This document shows positions 1 through 10,838 of a stretch of 64,000 nucleotides of DNA, in pieces. The notes under the pieces were generated by a model. It was not told the origin of the DNA. It saw only the letters and a list, made by a program, of their open reading frames with translations, and searched no databases. The translations under genes and the position numbers were made by a program. The first letter of the stretch is position 1. Each line of letters opens with the position of its first letter. This DNA comes from Lucinisca nassula (taxonomy: Eukaryota; Mollusca; Bivalvia; Lucinida; Lucinidae): positions 102,206,316 through 102,270,315 of the forward strand of contig OY757011.1 of assembly GCA_963580285.1 (NCBI GenBank), read 5' to 3'.

Positions 1-280
1 TGAAGAAATAGATGGGCTGCATGATGCTTCCACGCAGAGCTGAAACCAACCCCACATGAGTACTGGTAAACCACTTAGAGGATCTAAGTCTGCCCAGGCG
101 AAGCAGTGCGAGTCGGTCCGTCCATGCTTATAAACCCTATTGCTTTCATTGGGGGACAGGGCTTGAGATGTCATTTCATCTCAATGTCGGGTAAAAGTCC
201 CACAAAATTGGAAGCAGCGTCTCCAAAATGACCTATACAGTGTAGAAGAGGACGTTAAACCTCAAATCAAACAAACAAAT
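1..280 (+). repeat. SINE S1, cut by window edge
   Basis: This is the S1 consensus seen many times in the window: a GATGGGCTGCATGATGCTTCC-type head, a CTGGTAAACC segment, a TTTCATCTCAATGTCGG segment and a CGTTAAACCTCAAATC 3' end running into CAAA repeats. The first bases are outside the window. A second, shorter 3' scrap of the same family follows at 281-375. Confidence 0.85.
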
Positions 281-397
281 CAAGGTGGTGTAAAAGTTCC
301 ACAAAATCGGGATGTCTCCAAAATGACCTAAATAGTGTTGATGGGGATGTTAAACGTCAATTCAAACAAACAAAGAAGACCTCAACAACATCCCTTG

Positions 398-876
398 GCC
401 CCTGCCCATCTGGGCTTGAAGAAATAGCTGGGCTGCATAATGCTTCCGAGCAGAGCTGAAACCGACCCACACAGAGTACTGGTAAACCGCTTAGAGGAGT
501 GACTGAGTAGTTCAGCTTTACGTCTCATCAACAGCTAAGGTCACACTGAGACAGGACCTTTGTTTAAAGACTCATCCGAAAGTCTGGAGAAGCCCGGGAT
601 CGATCCTGCGAACCCTGGTTTACAAGGCGAGTAGCATAACCACTACACCATGAAGGCTTCTCCGCTTCGAGGGTCTAAGCCTGTCCAGGCAAAGCGGTGC
701 TTTAGTTGGACCGTCCATGCTTATAAACCCTATTGGTATCATTGGGCGGCAGGGATAGAGATGTCATTTCATCTCAAGGTTGGGTAAAAGTCCCACAAAA
801 TTGGAAGCAACATCTCCAAAATGACTTTACAGTGTTGACAGGGACGTTAAACCTCAAATCAAACAACAAACAAACA
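398..876 (+). repeat. SINE S1 split by a nested S2 SINE
   Basis: S1 starts with CCCCTGCCCATCTGGGCTTG and ends in a CAAA-rich tail. It is interrupted at 499-661 by an S2 SINE. Near-identical 12-bp copies (CCGCTTAGAGGA at 487-498, CCGCTTCGAGGG at 662-673) flank the insert as a target-site duplication. Confidence 0.85.
499..661 (-). repeat. SINE S2 (tRNA-derived) nested in S1
   Basis: On the minus strand the head reads GTGTAGTGGTTATGC (box A-like) and later GGATCGATCCCGGG (box B-like), then a body ending near GACGTAAAGC. This is the layout of a tRNA-derived SINE. It is not a functional tRNA, because the body extends ~90 bp past the tRNA-like part and the clover arms are degraded. Confidence 0.8.
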
Positions 877-1010
877 ATATCCCTTTCAGCAGCAAAGACT
901 CTGGCAAGACTGGGTTAATAATATGCGCAAGTTCGCCAAAGCCTTTGCTGGTCAGTCTGATAAGTACCCTACCCCAAGAGCTCATCACATAAGCTCCTTG
1001 CCTACCCTCA

Positions 1011-1312
1011 TTTGTTTGTTTGATTTGAGGTTTAACATCCCTGTCAACACTGTATAGGTCATTTTGGAGACGTTGCTTCCAACTTTGTGGGACTTTTACC
1101 TGACACTGAGATGAAATGACATCTCAAGCCCTGCCGCCAAATGAAACCAATAGGGTTTTATTATAAGCATGGACGGTCCGGCTCGCTACGCTTTGCAGGC
1201 TTAGATCCTCTAAGTGGTTTACCAGTAGTAGTGTGCCGTCAGTTTCAGCTCTGCGTGCAAGCATATCATGCAGCCCAACTATTTCTTGAAGCCCCAATGG
1301 GTGGGGGCAGTA
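1011..1312 (-). repeat. SINE S1, full length
   Basis: A complete S1 copy with the CAAA tail (read as TTTGTTTGTTTG) at the left end. CCTACCCTCA occurs at 1001-1010 and again at 1313-1322, a 10-bp direct repeat that fits a target-site duplication. Confidence 0.88.
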
Positions 1313-1504
1313 CCTACCCTCATAAGCTATAAGAAATTATGTATACATACTCATACATGCTTATGCACCCTCCAAATTACGTGTATCCTGAAGAAGGAAA
1401 AAAATAAATAAAAAAATAAATAAATCATGTATTTACTGTTTGTATAATCCGGTTACTGAATCATGGACTTCCTTTTCTTTCAATACTTTATTTCCTTTTT
1501 TTTC

Positions 1505-1734
1505 TTAACCCATTCTGTTCTGAAGGAATCTTCCACCTTATATACTGCAGGAATCCATTAGAAATTAAGAGGTGTCCGTTTGGGTCAATTACTTTGAGAA
1601 ATTAATTTGGAAAGCGGCATAATGTTTTAAAAACAGTGAAGGCCAAGATCAGATGCCGCATTCTGCGGCGTCTGATCTTGGCCTGCACTGTTTTCCAGTG
1701 TTCCATTTTGGAGTTTCCAGTATAAATGGGTTAA
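1505..1734. mobile_element. MITE-B
   Basis: The element runs between TTAACCC and GGGTTAA and carries the B-family palindrome around GATGCCGCATTCTGCGGCGTC inside CAGTG...CACTG arms. No coding capacity. TTAA plus CCC ends suggest piggyBac-type mobilisation. Confidence 0.75.
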
Positions 1735-1875
1735 AATCAAGTATTGATTTATACTGCAGTTCTGAATCATAAAAGAATGAGAAAAAGCCTTTTTCTTTGT
1801 TCAGGGTCAAAAAGCACAAATCACTAGAATCCAGTTATCATAAATAAGCAGTGTTACATGAAAAATGTACTTAGC

Positions 1876-2088
1876 TTAGCCCTTCTCTTGCTGAATATTC
1901 AGTTTAGCCACACCCATTTCTGAATTTGAACCAATCAGATTACTTGATGTAATTTATTCCTACAAAATCATTAATTGAATGTCAAACAGTGTAGATCCTG
2001 ATCAGATGGCTTCTTCAGAAGCCATCTGATCTGGATCTACACTGTTTCCAAAGATAGGGGTTGTCGTAAACAGCAGGATAAGAGTAAG
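1876..2088. mobile_element. MITE-A
   Basis: The family consensus is TTAACCCTTATCTTGCTGAA at one end and CAGCAAGATAAGGGTTAA at the other; here the ends are diverged. The interior holds a near-perfect palindrome centred on GGCTTCTTCAGAAGCC within AACAGTGTAGATCC arms, and the family-typical TTTAGCCACACCCATTTCTG segment. Confidence 0.8.
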
Positions 2089-2092
2089 CTAT

Positions 2093-2251
2093 GTGAGTGA
2101 TCTGTTTTACGTCTTACCAACAGCTTAAGTCATACCGAGAGGGGGCCTCTGTTTAAAGACTCATCTGAAGGCCTGGAGAATGCCGGGATCGATTCTGCGA
2201 CCTCAGGTTTACAAGGCAGGTAGCATAACCACAACACCAGGAAGGTTGTCT
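2093..2251 (-). repeat. SINE S2 (tRNA-derived)
   Basis: Same body as at 499-661 and 47707-47872: a tail near TTTTACGTCTTACCAACAGC at the left, the box B-like GGATCGATTCTGCG, and the box A-like GCATAACCACAACACCA at the right. No clear target-site duplication was found. Confidence 0.75.
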
Positions 2252-2354
2252 TGTTTGTATCAGAGTTAAATGGCCCAGTCAACACTATTTAGGTCATTTT
2301 TGAGCCAAGCAGTTTACCTAGCCACACTTTCCCTGAGCTGCTGTGTGAGGCTTA

Positions 2355-2578
2355 TACGTAAGTGGTTTACCAGTACAGTGCACATTCTTTCGCCAGAAAC
2401 TGACAACTGCCCTTCTTGAATCAGCGGAAGGGAGAGAATGACTCTAGAAAAGATTTCATGATCAAGATTTCATGATCAATCTCCACGAAAGAATATTGCT
2501 GACCACGGCAGGTATTGAACCTGCGTCCTCCTGATCACCAGTCAGACGCGCATCTGACTGAGTTACCGAGGCGGCAAG
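2355..2578 (-). repeat. SINE S3 (tRNA-Thr-like head)
   Basis: The minus strand begins GCCTCGGTAACTCAGTCAGA and continues to AGGTTCAATACCTGC, matching A and B boxes. A CTGA/TCAG anticodon stem leaves a 7-nt loop whose middle reads GGT, hence Thr-like. The body continues for ~140 bp through AAAGAATG and AGAAGGGCAGTTGTC segments seen again near 54.9 kb. Confidence 0.7.
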
Positions 2579-2593
2579 CTTAGCTATGTATGT

Positions 2594-2800
2594 TTAACCC
2601 AATTCAGACTGGAACCCCCTAAAAGGGGTACTGTGGCAACAGTGCAGGCCCAGATCAGATGCCGCAGAATGCGGCTTTGGATCATGGCCTCCACTGTTTG
2701 CTAAAAGTTCAGTCATTTTCCAAATAAATTTTGATGGAAACACAATCTGACACCCCTAAATTTTGAAATGGACTCATGCTATATATACTAAAAGTGTTAA
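2594..2800. mobile_element. MITE-B
   Basis: TTAACCC at the left, TGTTAA at the right, the B palindrome around GATGCCGCAGAATGCGGC and the diagnostic CTGACACCCCTAAATTTTG segment. Oriented opposite to the 1505-1734 copy. Confidence 0.75.
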
Positions 2801-2849
2801 GTGTCCCAAACACAGTGAAGACCTGGAACGTGGCATCTTACCAATGTCT

Positions 2850-3182
2850 ACCGGCCCCGATAGCTCAGTTGGTAGAGTGTCCGCTCCGGGGAACGGGAGG
2901 TCTCGGGTTCGATCCCGGGCCGCGACATACCAAAGTCGTTAAAAATGGTACTAGCTGCTCCTCGCTTGGCACTCAGATTTACGGGGTAGAGCTAGGACTG
3001 GTCGATCCAGTGTCAGGATAATGTGACTGGGTGTGGTATCATGTAATGTGTCTGGGACATGATACTTCAGTGAGGCAGCACTATAAACGTGAGCATTGAG
3101 CTCCCTGTCGCAACCAGACACCGTCGTGATATGACTGAAAAATTGTTGAAAGCAACGTTAAACCCGAATTCACACACACACA
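2850..3182 (+). repeat. RUDI-like SINE, full length
   Basis: A tRNA-like head (GATAGCTCAGTTGGTAGAGT then GGTTCGATCCCGGGC) is followed by a ~250-bp body through CAGTGAGGCAGCACTATAAA and CAACCAGACACCGTCGTGAT, ending AACGTTAAACCCGAATTC and a CA repeat. CTTACCAATGTCT flanks it at 2837-2849 and 3183-3195. This layout recalls the molluscan RUDI/V-SINE group. The head should not be called a tRNA gene. Confidence 0.85.
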
Positions 3183-3457
3183 CTTACCAATGTCTTCACA
3201 GTTAGCATAAATTTCAGGAATTTTTTGTAAAACTAAGCCAGGCCCACAAGCATTTTGCAAAAAAAAAAAGTTGAAAAGGGCTATACCTACACAACTACCC
3301 CCAAAAGATATTGAAAGGGAATCATTTTTTATACATGAACTTAAAAAGGGCCATAATCCAAACTTTATCAAACTTGACCTATAATTTTTCATGATTACCC
3401 ATATATACCTGTGTATAAAATGGGAGTCAATGTGCTTAGTCTTTTAGAAGATATTGA

Positions 3458-3758
3458 TTTTGTTTGTTTGATTTGAAGTTTAACGTCCCCGTCACACTGT
3501 AAAGGTCATTTTGGAGACGTTGCTTCCAATTTTGTGGGACTTTTACCCGACATTGAGATGAAATGACAGCTCAAGCCCTGTCACCCAATGAAACCAATAG
3601 GGTTTATTAGCATGGACGTTCCGCCATGCACCGAGGTTCCTGGACAGGCTTAGATCCTCTGAGCGGTTTACCATTACTCGTGTGCGGGCCGGATGCAGCT
3701 CTGCGTGGAAGCAACATGCAGCCCATATATTTCTTCAAGCCCCTATGGGCAGGGGCCA
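3458..3758 (-). repeat. SINE S1, full length
   Basis: Complete S1 copy. AGAAGATATTGA is duplicated at 3446-3457 and 3759-3770, a perfect 12-bp target-site duplication, so the insertion is comparatively young. Confidence 0.9.
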
Positions 3759-4068
3759 AGAAGATATTGAACGGATATTATTATTATTCATATGTAAGGA
3801 CAGGAGCAATGGGGTGATCAGATGATGGAAACAAGAGCACTGCATGCGGGTGCCAATGCTCTGCGGCACCCCCTTTTCATAATGAACAACTAGTCTGAGT
3901 TTCAAGTAAATATGTTCAGTAATGAGATATTACAAAATGTCGAAGTTTTTGCACGACGACGCAGACAACGCAAAAGACGCCAGAACTATGACAATACCTC
4001 GTCGTTTTCTTCGAAAACAGCCGAGCTAAAAATGACCTATATTTTATGATTATATAACTGTATTAAAT

Positions 4069-4304
4069 GGGCCCCGTCAAGCGATTTTGGTACTTATCGC
4101 CTATGCGAGCAGCGAAGGTTCAGGCGAGCCTGCGCATCCGCGCAGTCTCGCCAGAACCTTCACTGCTCGCTCATACAAGCAGTGAATCAAGAGGAACCTT
4201 TAGACAGAAAGCCATATCTCTGGCCCCTCTGAATGGCTGGGCATGCGCAGTTAAAATTTGTCATGACGGAATGCTCGAAGACACAAATTCGCTTGGTGGG
4301 GCTC
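4069..4304. mobile_element. MITE-H, 236 bp
   Basis: Terminal repeats are GGGCCCCGTCAAGCGATTTT and the imperfect complement of AATTCGCTTGGTGGGGCTC. AAAT flanks both ends (4065-4068, 4305-4308), a 4-bp duplication. A long GC-rich palindrome near GGTTCAGGCGAGCCTGCGC sits at 4105-4175. The copy at 31908-32143 is the same length in the opposite orientation. Confidence 0.8.
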
Positions 4305-4554
4305 AAATGTCATTCCAATATGCTAATCTTTTATACATTACAATAACACACCCATTCTTTCATTTCTCAAATTTCTCAAATGAGATTGTTTTCTTATTTA
4401 TACTTTTAACACAATTAGGTTGTGTGTACTCGTTAGAATCACTTTATTGAGTTGGCTCAAAAGAGTACCCACAATCCATGTCTCTGAGCAGAAATAAGCA
4501 AGATTATGTATTCCTTGTCACAATACCTTTCCAGGGGTACCAAAAATTTTTTTT

Positions 4555-4640
4555 CTTTCTTATTTTTCAGAGAAAATGGCTGAGCAAATCATTCACATGA
4601 AATGTCAAGCCTTGATTCTTTTTCTATGAGATAAAAAAAA
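4555..4640. repeat. MITE-N fragment
   Basis: Contains TCACATGAAATGTCAAGCCT flanked by TTTTTCAGAGAAAA-like sequence, the same half-palindrome seen near 11.4, 16.5, 41.6 and 45.3 kb. Confidence 0.45.
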
Positions 4641-4750
4641 AAAAATATTTGCATAATAATCCTACATTTTCTAATATTTCTAATATACATTTCAATAATT
4701 TAACTCAACCAGACACCACTAAATTTCAAAATGGACCGCTGCTATATATT

Positions 4751-4962
4751 CACCCTTTTTGTGCCAAATGGAATCTACCATGAGTGTATTCCAAAATTAA
4801 GGGGTGTCAGGTTGTGTTTTCTTCAAAATTTATTTGGAAAATGGCTTTACATTTTGCAAATAGTGTAGGCCCTGATCAGACGTGGTGTTCTGCGGAGTCT
4901 GATCTGGGCCTGCACCATTTGCCAAGTAACCGTGTTGGGTTTTCCGGTACAAAAAGGGTTAA
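4751..4962. mobile_element. MITE-B
   Basis: Runs from CACCCTTTTTGTGCC to GGTACAAAAAGGGTTAA with the B core GATCAGACG...TCTGATCTGGGCC. A partial second B end (CAGACACCACTAAATTTC) lies just upstream at 4697-4750. Confidence 0.75.
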
Positions 4963-5074
4963 AGCCGAAGATTCCATGGTTCAAGGACCAATCAAACAGC
5001 ATCAGATGACAGTTTCAATTTTTTTAATTTTTTGCTTGTTTGTTTTTCAGAAAAAAATACATATCATGGAAACA

Positions 5075-5215
5075 AAACTATATAAACTTGACCCCCTTAA
5101 AAACTGGGGTTTACAGGGGTACATATTATTTTTCTTATTTCTGCTCAAAAACAGAGATTGTGGGCACTCGTTACAATTGCCTTGATGATGGGGTTCTAAT
5201 GAGTACCCCACATCC
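5075..5215. repeat. MITE-G, degenerate
   Basis: The family is marked by ACTGGGGTTTACAGGGGTA, TTCTTATTTCTGCTCAAAA and an inverted repeat around GGGTACTCGTTAGAACCGCC. Here the inverted repeat is eroded. Better copies lie at 14874-15050 and inside 44090-44811. Confidence 0.55.
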
Positions 5216-5621
5216 TGTTTTGAGACGAAAAAATATCAGAATATTTTTTACCGTACCTGAAATTTTTTTTTTTTTGGCAGTAAAATTCTCAATATATTTG
5301 AATAGACATGTTTTCCTAATGAGATGTTGCACCTGCACAAAATGGCAGAAAATCTGTCACCCCACTAACCACAAGGGACTGGAGTCCAGCTCATTTTAGC
5401 TAGAGACATGCAAATTTTTTACAGTTGCTATGGTAACATTGCTGCTGTTAGGCACTGTTGGGAACAGATTTCCTATCAATCACCCAAGGTTTTCCTAAGG
5501 TCAGTAAATGTATTGACAAATTGCTATTGGCACATTTGATGAATTGTCTGCTACTGAAAGTGCTTACTAATAAGTGCACTAGAAAAATTTATACAAAAAT
5601 CACCATAAATATAAGTAAATA
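5216..5621. other. AT-rich stretch, nothing recognised
   Basis: I see no SINE, MITE end, tandem repeat or credible exon here. It could be unique intronic or intergenic DNA. Confidence 0.5.
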
Positions 5622-6716
5622 TTAAATTTTAATGATCCTAAGTATTGGGATGGACAGGCCTAAGCAAACAGTGCAGACTAGAGCTGGGTATCGCCAAAAA
5701 AAAAAAAGTATCACGATACTCTTGCGATACCAGACAGGCGATACGATACAGTATCCCGATACTTGCTTTGTACAGATTTGCTATGTTTTATTAGGTAAAT
5801 TTGGACTTTTGTTGTAGAGTAGAAAACATGGTTTTTTGTTCAATAACAAGTTAACAACACATTGGTTTATTAAGCATGTTCTTATATTTATATGCAATAC
5901 AATAAACTAATGACTTGACAAAAACAAAATGTTTCCATACATGTGATTGAAATGCCGATCCGGCACTTTCAATTTCTGGTTCAGCATCCAAATTGTTTAT
6001 ATATATGTTAGTTAAAGCGACAATAAAATGGTAATTATGATGACTTTGCAGGTCCATCTAATCACAAAGACCCATCATCCAAGACACACACCATCAACCA
6101 CACAAGCATATTTCAACAGTTCGGAAGCAACAGTTTTAAATAAATCTGAATGGCATAACTCAAAATACCAACAAAACTTATGTAGCACATGGGTCCATAC
6201 TCGAGTCACTTGACCAGACACCTAGCTGTTGGTTCCAGTAATTACTGTATACTGTATCCCGGTAGACACATCGACCATTTTTATTGGATATAAGCAGCAC
6301 CTTTTGGATACCCAGTTTTTATCGGCATAAGCACCTCAGAAAAAATGTGTCACCTTGTGTTTCAGACGTTTGTTGATAGAACGCAAAAGTATCCTCAAGT
6401 ATCAATACACGGAATTAGTATCGCGATACAGTATCACCAGCAAAAATATCACGATATATTGATGCATCGATGATATCGCCCCAGCTCTAGTGCAGACCCA
6501 GATCAGACTACTCTAGAAAGTCTGATCATGGTCTACACTGTTTGCCAAGATCAGGCTGCTCCTTTGCTCCTGTAGGAGCAGTCTGATCAGGGTCGTCACT
6601 GTTTGCCATTCCATCTGCATTTTTTGGACTCCTTGCTAAAAATAAAATATTAGGAGAATTACAGCAAGTTCCCGAGGTGTCGAATTTTTAATATTTTTAC
6701 AGTAATCCTGAAACTT
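5622..6716. mobile_element. MITE-D split by a hAT-like element
   Basis: Left part (5622-5678) has AATGATCCTAAGTATTGGGA and GGCCTAAGCAAACAGTG. The right part (6490-6716) has the D palindrome, then CTGCATTTTTTGGACTCCTT and AGGAGAATTACAGCAAGTTC. The core palindrome is present twice in tandem (6498-6549, 6550-6606), which is unusual for the family. Confidence 0.75.
5679..6489. mobile_element. Non-autonomous hAT-like element, 811 bp
   Basis: Ends are TAGAGCTGGGTATCGCC and GATATCGCCCCAGCTCTA, imperfect inverted repeats. The 8-bp GTGCAGAC occurs at 5671-5678 and 6490-6497, the target-site length typical of hAT transposons. The interior contains GATACGATACAGTATCCCGA-type subterminal repeats at both ends but no transposase frame. 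It must have inserted after the MITE-D that it splits. Confidence 0.8.
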
Positions 6717-6826
6717 CAAGGGCTTTGGAAAATTCTACAGCAAATCACAACATAATTGCTTACCATTTCCTATGAATTGTCTACCCAGTTGATGACAGAT
6801 GTCTTTTTCAATATTTTTAACCCTTG

Positions 6827-7029
6827 TCCTGCTGAATATTCATATATGCCACACCCACTACCGATTATCAACCAATCAGATTACTTGATGCAAATTATTG
6901 CAACAAATTCACAATCTAAATGGCAAACAATGTAGATCCAGATCAGATGGCTTCTTCAGAAGCCATCTGATCTGGATCTACATTGTTTCAAAGATAAGGC
7001 ATATCCGGGATTAGCAGGACAAGGGTTAA
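6827..7029. mobile_element. MITE-A (AAGGCATATCCGGG subtype)
   Basis: TTAACCCTTGTCCTGCTGAA at the left and AGCAGGACAAGGGTTAA at the right, with the palindrome around GGCTTCTTCAGAAGCC. The right arm carries AAGGCATATCCGGG rather than the GATAGGGGTTGTCGT of the other subtype. Confidence 0.85.
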
Positions 7030-7088
7030 TATTATTTTAGTAAAAATAAGCCATGACATGTGGCTGCATCGAAAAGGTCAGACCCAAC

Positions 7089-10007
7089 AAGAGGGCCATG
7101 ATGGCCCTGGATCGCTCACCTGATCCATAGTGTAACAAGTGGGCCCCAGAGAGGGCCATTATTGGCCCCAGGGCTTTAATGTACATAATGTTGAGGGAGG
7201 TCTTAAAGGTGAAGCTTCATACCAAACATCAACAAAGGCTAAAATTTGAACAATCTTGTCAAAGGTCCACTAGATGAAGCTACACATCAAATATCAAAGA
7301 CCTGGGCCTAGCGGTTTCAGAGAAGAAGATTTTTAAAGATTTTGCCTATATAAGCCTATGTAAAATCAAAGGGCCCCGGGACAGGGGCATTTTTTGCCCC
7401 AGCACTATAGTTTGAACAATCTTGGTAGGGGTCCACTAGATGAAGCTTCATACCAAATATCAAAGTTCTGGGCCTTGTGGTTTCAGAGAAGAAGATTTTT
7501 AAAGATTTTCCCTATATAAGCCTATGTAAAACCAAAGGGCCCCGTGGCAGGGGGGGATTTTTTGTCCCAGCACTATAATTTGAACAATCTTGGTAGGGGT
7601 CCACTAGACGAAGCTTCATACCAAATATCAAAGTCCTGGGCCTTGTGGTTTCAGAGAAGAAGATTTTTAAAGATTTTCCCTATATAAGCCTATGTAAAAC
7701 CAAAGGGCCCCGGGGCAGGGGCATTTTTGGCCCCAGCACTAAAATTGGAACAGTCTTGGTAGGGGTCCACTAGATGAAGCTTCATACCAAATATCAAAGT
7801 CCTGGGCCTTGTGGTTTTAGAGAAGAAAATTTTTAAAGATTTTCCCTATATAAGCCTATGTAAAACCAAAGGGCCCCGTGGCGGGGGCATTTTTGGCCCC
7901 AGCACTATAATTTGAACAATCTTGGTAGGGGTCCACTAGATGAAGCTTCATACCAAATATATAAGACCTGGGCCTTGTGGTTTCAGAGAAGAAGATTTTT
8001 AAAAATTTTCCCTATATAAGCCAATGTAAAAGCAAAGGGCCCCGTGGCGGGGGCATTTTTGTCCCAGCACTAAAATTTGAACAATCTTGGTAGGGGTCCA
8101 CTAGATGAAGCTTCATACCAAATATCAAAGTCCTGGGCCTTGTGGTTTCAGAAAAGAAAATTTTTAAAGATTTTCCCTATATAAGCCCATGTAAAACCAA
8201 AGGGCCCCGTGGCGGGGGCATTTTTTGTCCCAGCACTAAAATTTGAACAATCTTGGTAGGGGTCCACTAGATGAAGCTTCATACCAAATATCAAAGACCT
8301 GGGCCTTGTGGTTTCAGAGAAGAAGATTTTTTAAGATTTTCCCTATATAAGCCTATGTAAAACCAAAGGGCCCCGGGGCGGGGGCATTTTTGGCCCCAGC
8401 ACTGTAATTTGAACAATCTTGGTAGGGGTCAACTAGATGAAGCTTCATACCAAATATCAAAGACCTGGGCCTTGTGGTTTCAGAGAAGAAGATTTTTAAA
8501 GATTTTCCCTATATAAGCCAATGTAAAACCAAAGGGCCCCGTGGCGGGGGCATTTTTTGTCCCAGCACTATAATTTGAACAATCTTGGTAGGGGTCCACT
8601 AGATGAAGCTTCATACCAAATATCAAAGTCCTGGGCCTTGTGGTTTCAGAGTAGAAGATTTTTGAAGATTTTCCCTATATAAGCCTATGTAAAACCAAAG
8701 GGCCCTGGGGCGGGGGCATTTTTGGCCCCAGCACTATAATTTGAACAATCTTGGTAGGGGTCCACTAGATGAAGCTTCATACCAAATATCAAAGACCTGG
8801 GCCTTGTGGTTTCAGAGAAGAAGATTTTTAAAGATTTTCCCTATATAAGCCAATGTAAAACCAAAGGGCCCCGTGGCGGGGGCATTTTTCGTCCCAGCAC
8901 TCAAATTTGAACAATCTTGGTAGGGGTCCACTAGATGAAGCTTCATACCAAATATCAAAGTCCTGGGCCTTGTGGTTTCAGAGAAGAAGATTTTTAAAGA
9001 TTTTCCCTATATAAGCCTATGTAAAACCAAAGGGCCCCCGTGCGGGGGCATTTTTGGCCCCAGCACTATAATTTGAACAATCTTGGTAGGGGTCCACTAG
9101 ATGAAGCTTCATACCAAATAACAAAGACCTGGGCCTTGTGGTTTCAGAGAAGAAGATTTTTTAAGTTTTTGGTGAAAAAAATCTGTTTTTGGCTCCTGTG
9201 ACCTAGATGTGCAACGGACCGGAACCATTTGACCCATATTCAAACTTGACCGAGATATTGTCATGATGATCATTCTGAGCAAGTTTGATTAAGATTGGAC
9301 CAAAATTGTGGCCCCTAGGGTGTTCACAAGGTTTTTATATGATTTGACCCGCTGACCTACTTTTTAACCCGATATGACCCATATTCGAACTGGACTGAAA
9401 TATTGTCACAATGGTCATTCTGAGCAAGTTTCATGATAATTGGACCAAAACAGTGGCCTTCAGAGTGTTCACAAGGTTTTTCTATGATTTGACCTACTGA
9501 CCTACTTTTTGACCCGACATGACCCATATTCAAACTTGACCGAGATATTGTCACAATGATCATTCTGAGCAAGTTTGATGATAATTGAACCATAACTGTG
9601 CCCTCTAGAGTGTTCACAAGGACTATCTATGGTTTGACCTACTGACCTACTTTTTGACCCTACATGATCCATATTCGAACCTGACCGAGATATTGTCATG
9701 ATAATTATTCTGAGCAAGTTTGATGATGATTGGACCAAAACTGTGCCCTCTAGAGTGTTCACAAGGTTTTTCTATGATTTGACCTACTGACCTACTTTTT
9801 CACCCGACATGACCCATATTCGAACTTGACCGAGATATTGTCATGATGATCATTCTGAGCAAGTTTGATGATGATTGGACCAAAACTGTGGCCTCTAGTT
9901 TGTTCACAAGAAAAAGTTTACGCACGACGGACGACGGACGACGCACGACGACGCCGGACATCTTACGGTCACAAAAGCTCACCATGACCTTCGGTCAGGT
10001 GAGCTAA
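7089..10007 (+). mobile_element. Pearl/HINE-like array element P1
   Basis: The 5' end reads AAGAGGGCCATGATGGCCC (a short palindrome) followed by CGCTCACCTGA. About 12 monomers of ~166 bp follow (7250-9165), recognisable by TTTGAACAATCTTGGTAGGG and CTATATAAGCCTATGTAAAA. The 3' part holds a second array, a GACGGACGACG-rich tract and a hairpin, AGCTCACCATGACC / GGTCAGGTGAGCT, ending CTAA. This design recalls bivalve pearl elements and Helentron-associated elements. No protein is encoded. Confidence 0.75.
9225..9910. repeat. Second tandem array in P1, ~145-bp monomer
   Basis: GACCTACTGACCTACTTTTT recurs near 9350 (diverged), 9491, 9637 and 9781, giving a period of about 141-146 bp and 4-5 copies. 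It is unrelated by eye to the ~166-bp monomer upstream. Frames of 86 codons here are repeat artefacts. Confidence 0.85.
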
Positions 10008-10195
10008 AAAAGAAAGGCTCAACCCTAAGAAGTTACTTGCAGGAAGGCACAGACTCCTGGAAGGGGTTGATACCAAAATGCTATTGAATACACTGGCATT
10101 CTAAATCTAGGGTCATCAGGCAAAGGTTGGAAACGTGGAAACAACGCTGCCTATTGGTTAAAACTAAGCTGGTTGCCAAGCCGTATTTTGATGTA

Positions 10196-10400
10196 CAGTG
10201 AAATTCCGCTATTAAGACCACCTAAAATTAAGACTAATTCTGCTCTAAAAAGCTTAATTAGTAGGTTGCAGTCATTCTTCCTTTGTGTTTTATGCATACA
10301 GTGTTTCAGGTCAGAGACCACCTTTGTGACTGTTCAAAAGTGGTCCGTAAGATCACTTTTGAATAGTCCCAAAGGTGGTCTTAATAGCAGAATTTTACTG
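10196..10400. mobile_element. MITE-E, 205 bp
   Basis: TACAGTGAAATTCCGC at the left and GCAGAATTTTACTGTA at the right, bounded by TA. An inner inverted repeat, GACCACCTTTGTGACTGTTC against GAATAGTCCCAAAGGTGGTC, forms a hairpin. TA target and CAGT ends suggest Tc1/mariner-type mobilisation. Confidence 0.8.
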
Positions 10401-10741
10401 TATTTAAACTTACGAGTAACTTAGGTGTAAGGTGCATGTAATTGTGTATAACTTACAAAGCAGCAGCCACTTTCATCTAACTTGTGCTACTGTCGCAAAA
10501 AACTTTTGAGTGTATTTGGCGTATGACAACTTAAGCCATCGTATTTCAGTGCCTGCTTGAAACTTACCTCTAACATATTCAACATACGCCAGCTTGTTTG
10601 CCAAATTTCTCATACATCTGCATACACTGATACTGTACGCAACTGTGTGACAGCCACATTAGCTGAAAAGAGGTTCATGTTTCCATTTGATTACTAAGTA
10701 ATGGCAGTGTAACCCTGTTTATATGGACCCCAAAAACAGGC
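10401..10741. other. Unannotated stretch
   Basis: No repeat family or exon recognised. A few GTATGACAACTTAAGCC-like segments do not recur in the window. Confidence 0.45.
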
Positions 10742-10838
10742 TTCTGTTGCAGAACTTGGCATCTCATATTTGACCCAAGTGAGGCTCGAATACCTAACGA
10801 TTAAGAATCAGTGCTTTTACCCACTAGGTGTCAGAGGC
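10742..10838 (-). repeat. SINE S4 head fragment
   Basis: TGTTGCAGAACTTGGCATCT, AGTGAGGCTCGAATACC and TTTTACCCACTAGGTG match the tRNA-like head of the S4 copy at 27187-27416. The tail half is missing. Confidence 0.65.

Noticed and set aside
2852..2925. A tRNA gene
   Set aside because: Boxes A and B are clear, but the same ~330-bp unit with its tail and target duplications occurs three times, and the anticodon stem is not clean. It is a SINE head.
4067..4450. A 127-codon gene
   Set aside because: The first two thirds translate MITE-H, including its GC-rich palindrome, and the rest has no recognisable domain.
7089..9165. A CRISPR array
   Set aside because: Regular spacing is present, but the whole ~166-bp monomer repeats with no unique spacers, and the DNA is eukaryotic.
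9357..9985. Three related ~60-86-codon proteins
   Set aside because: They are successive units of the 145-bp array read in the same frame.
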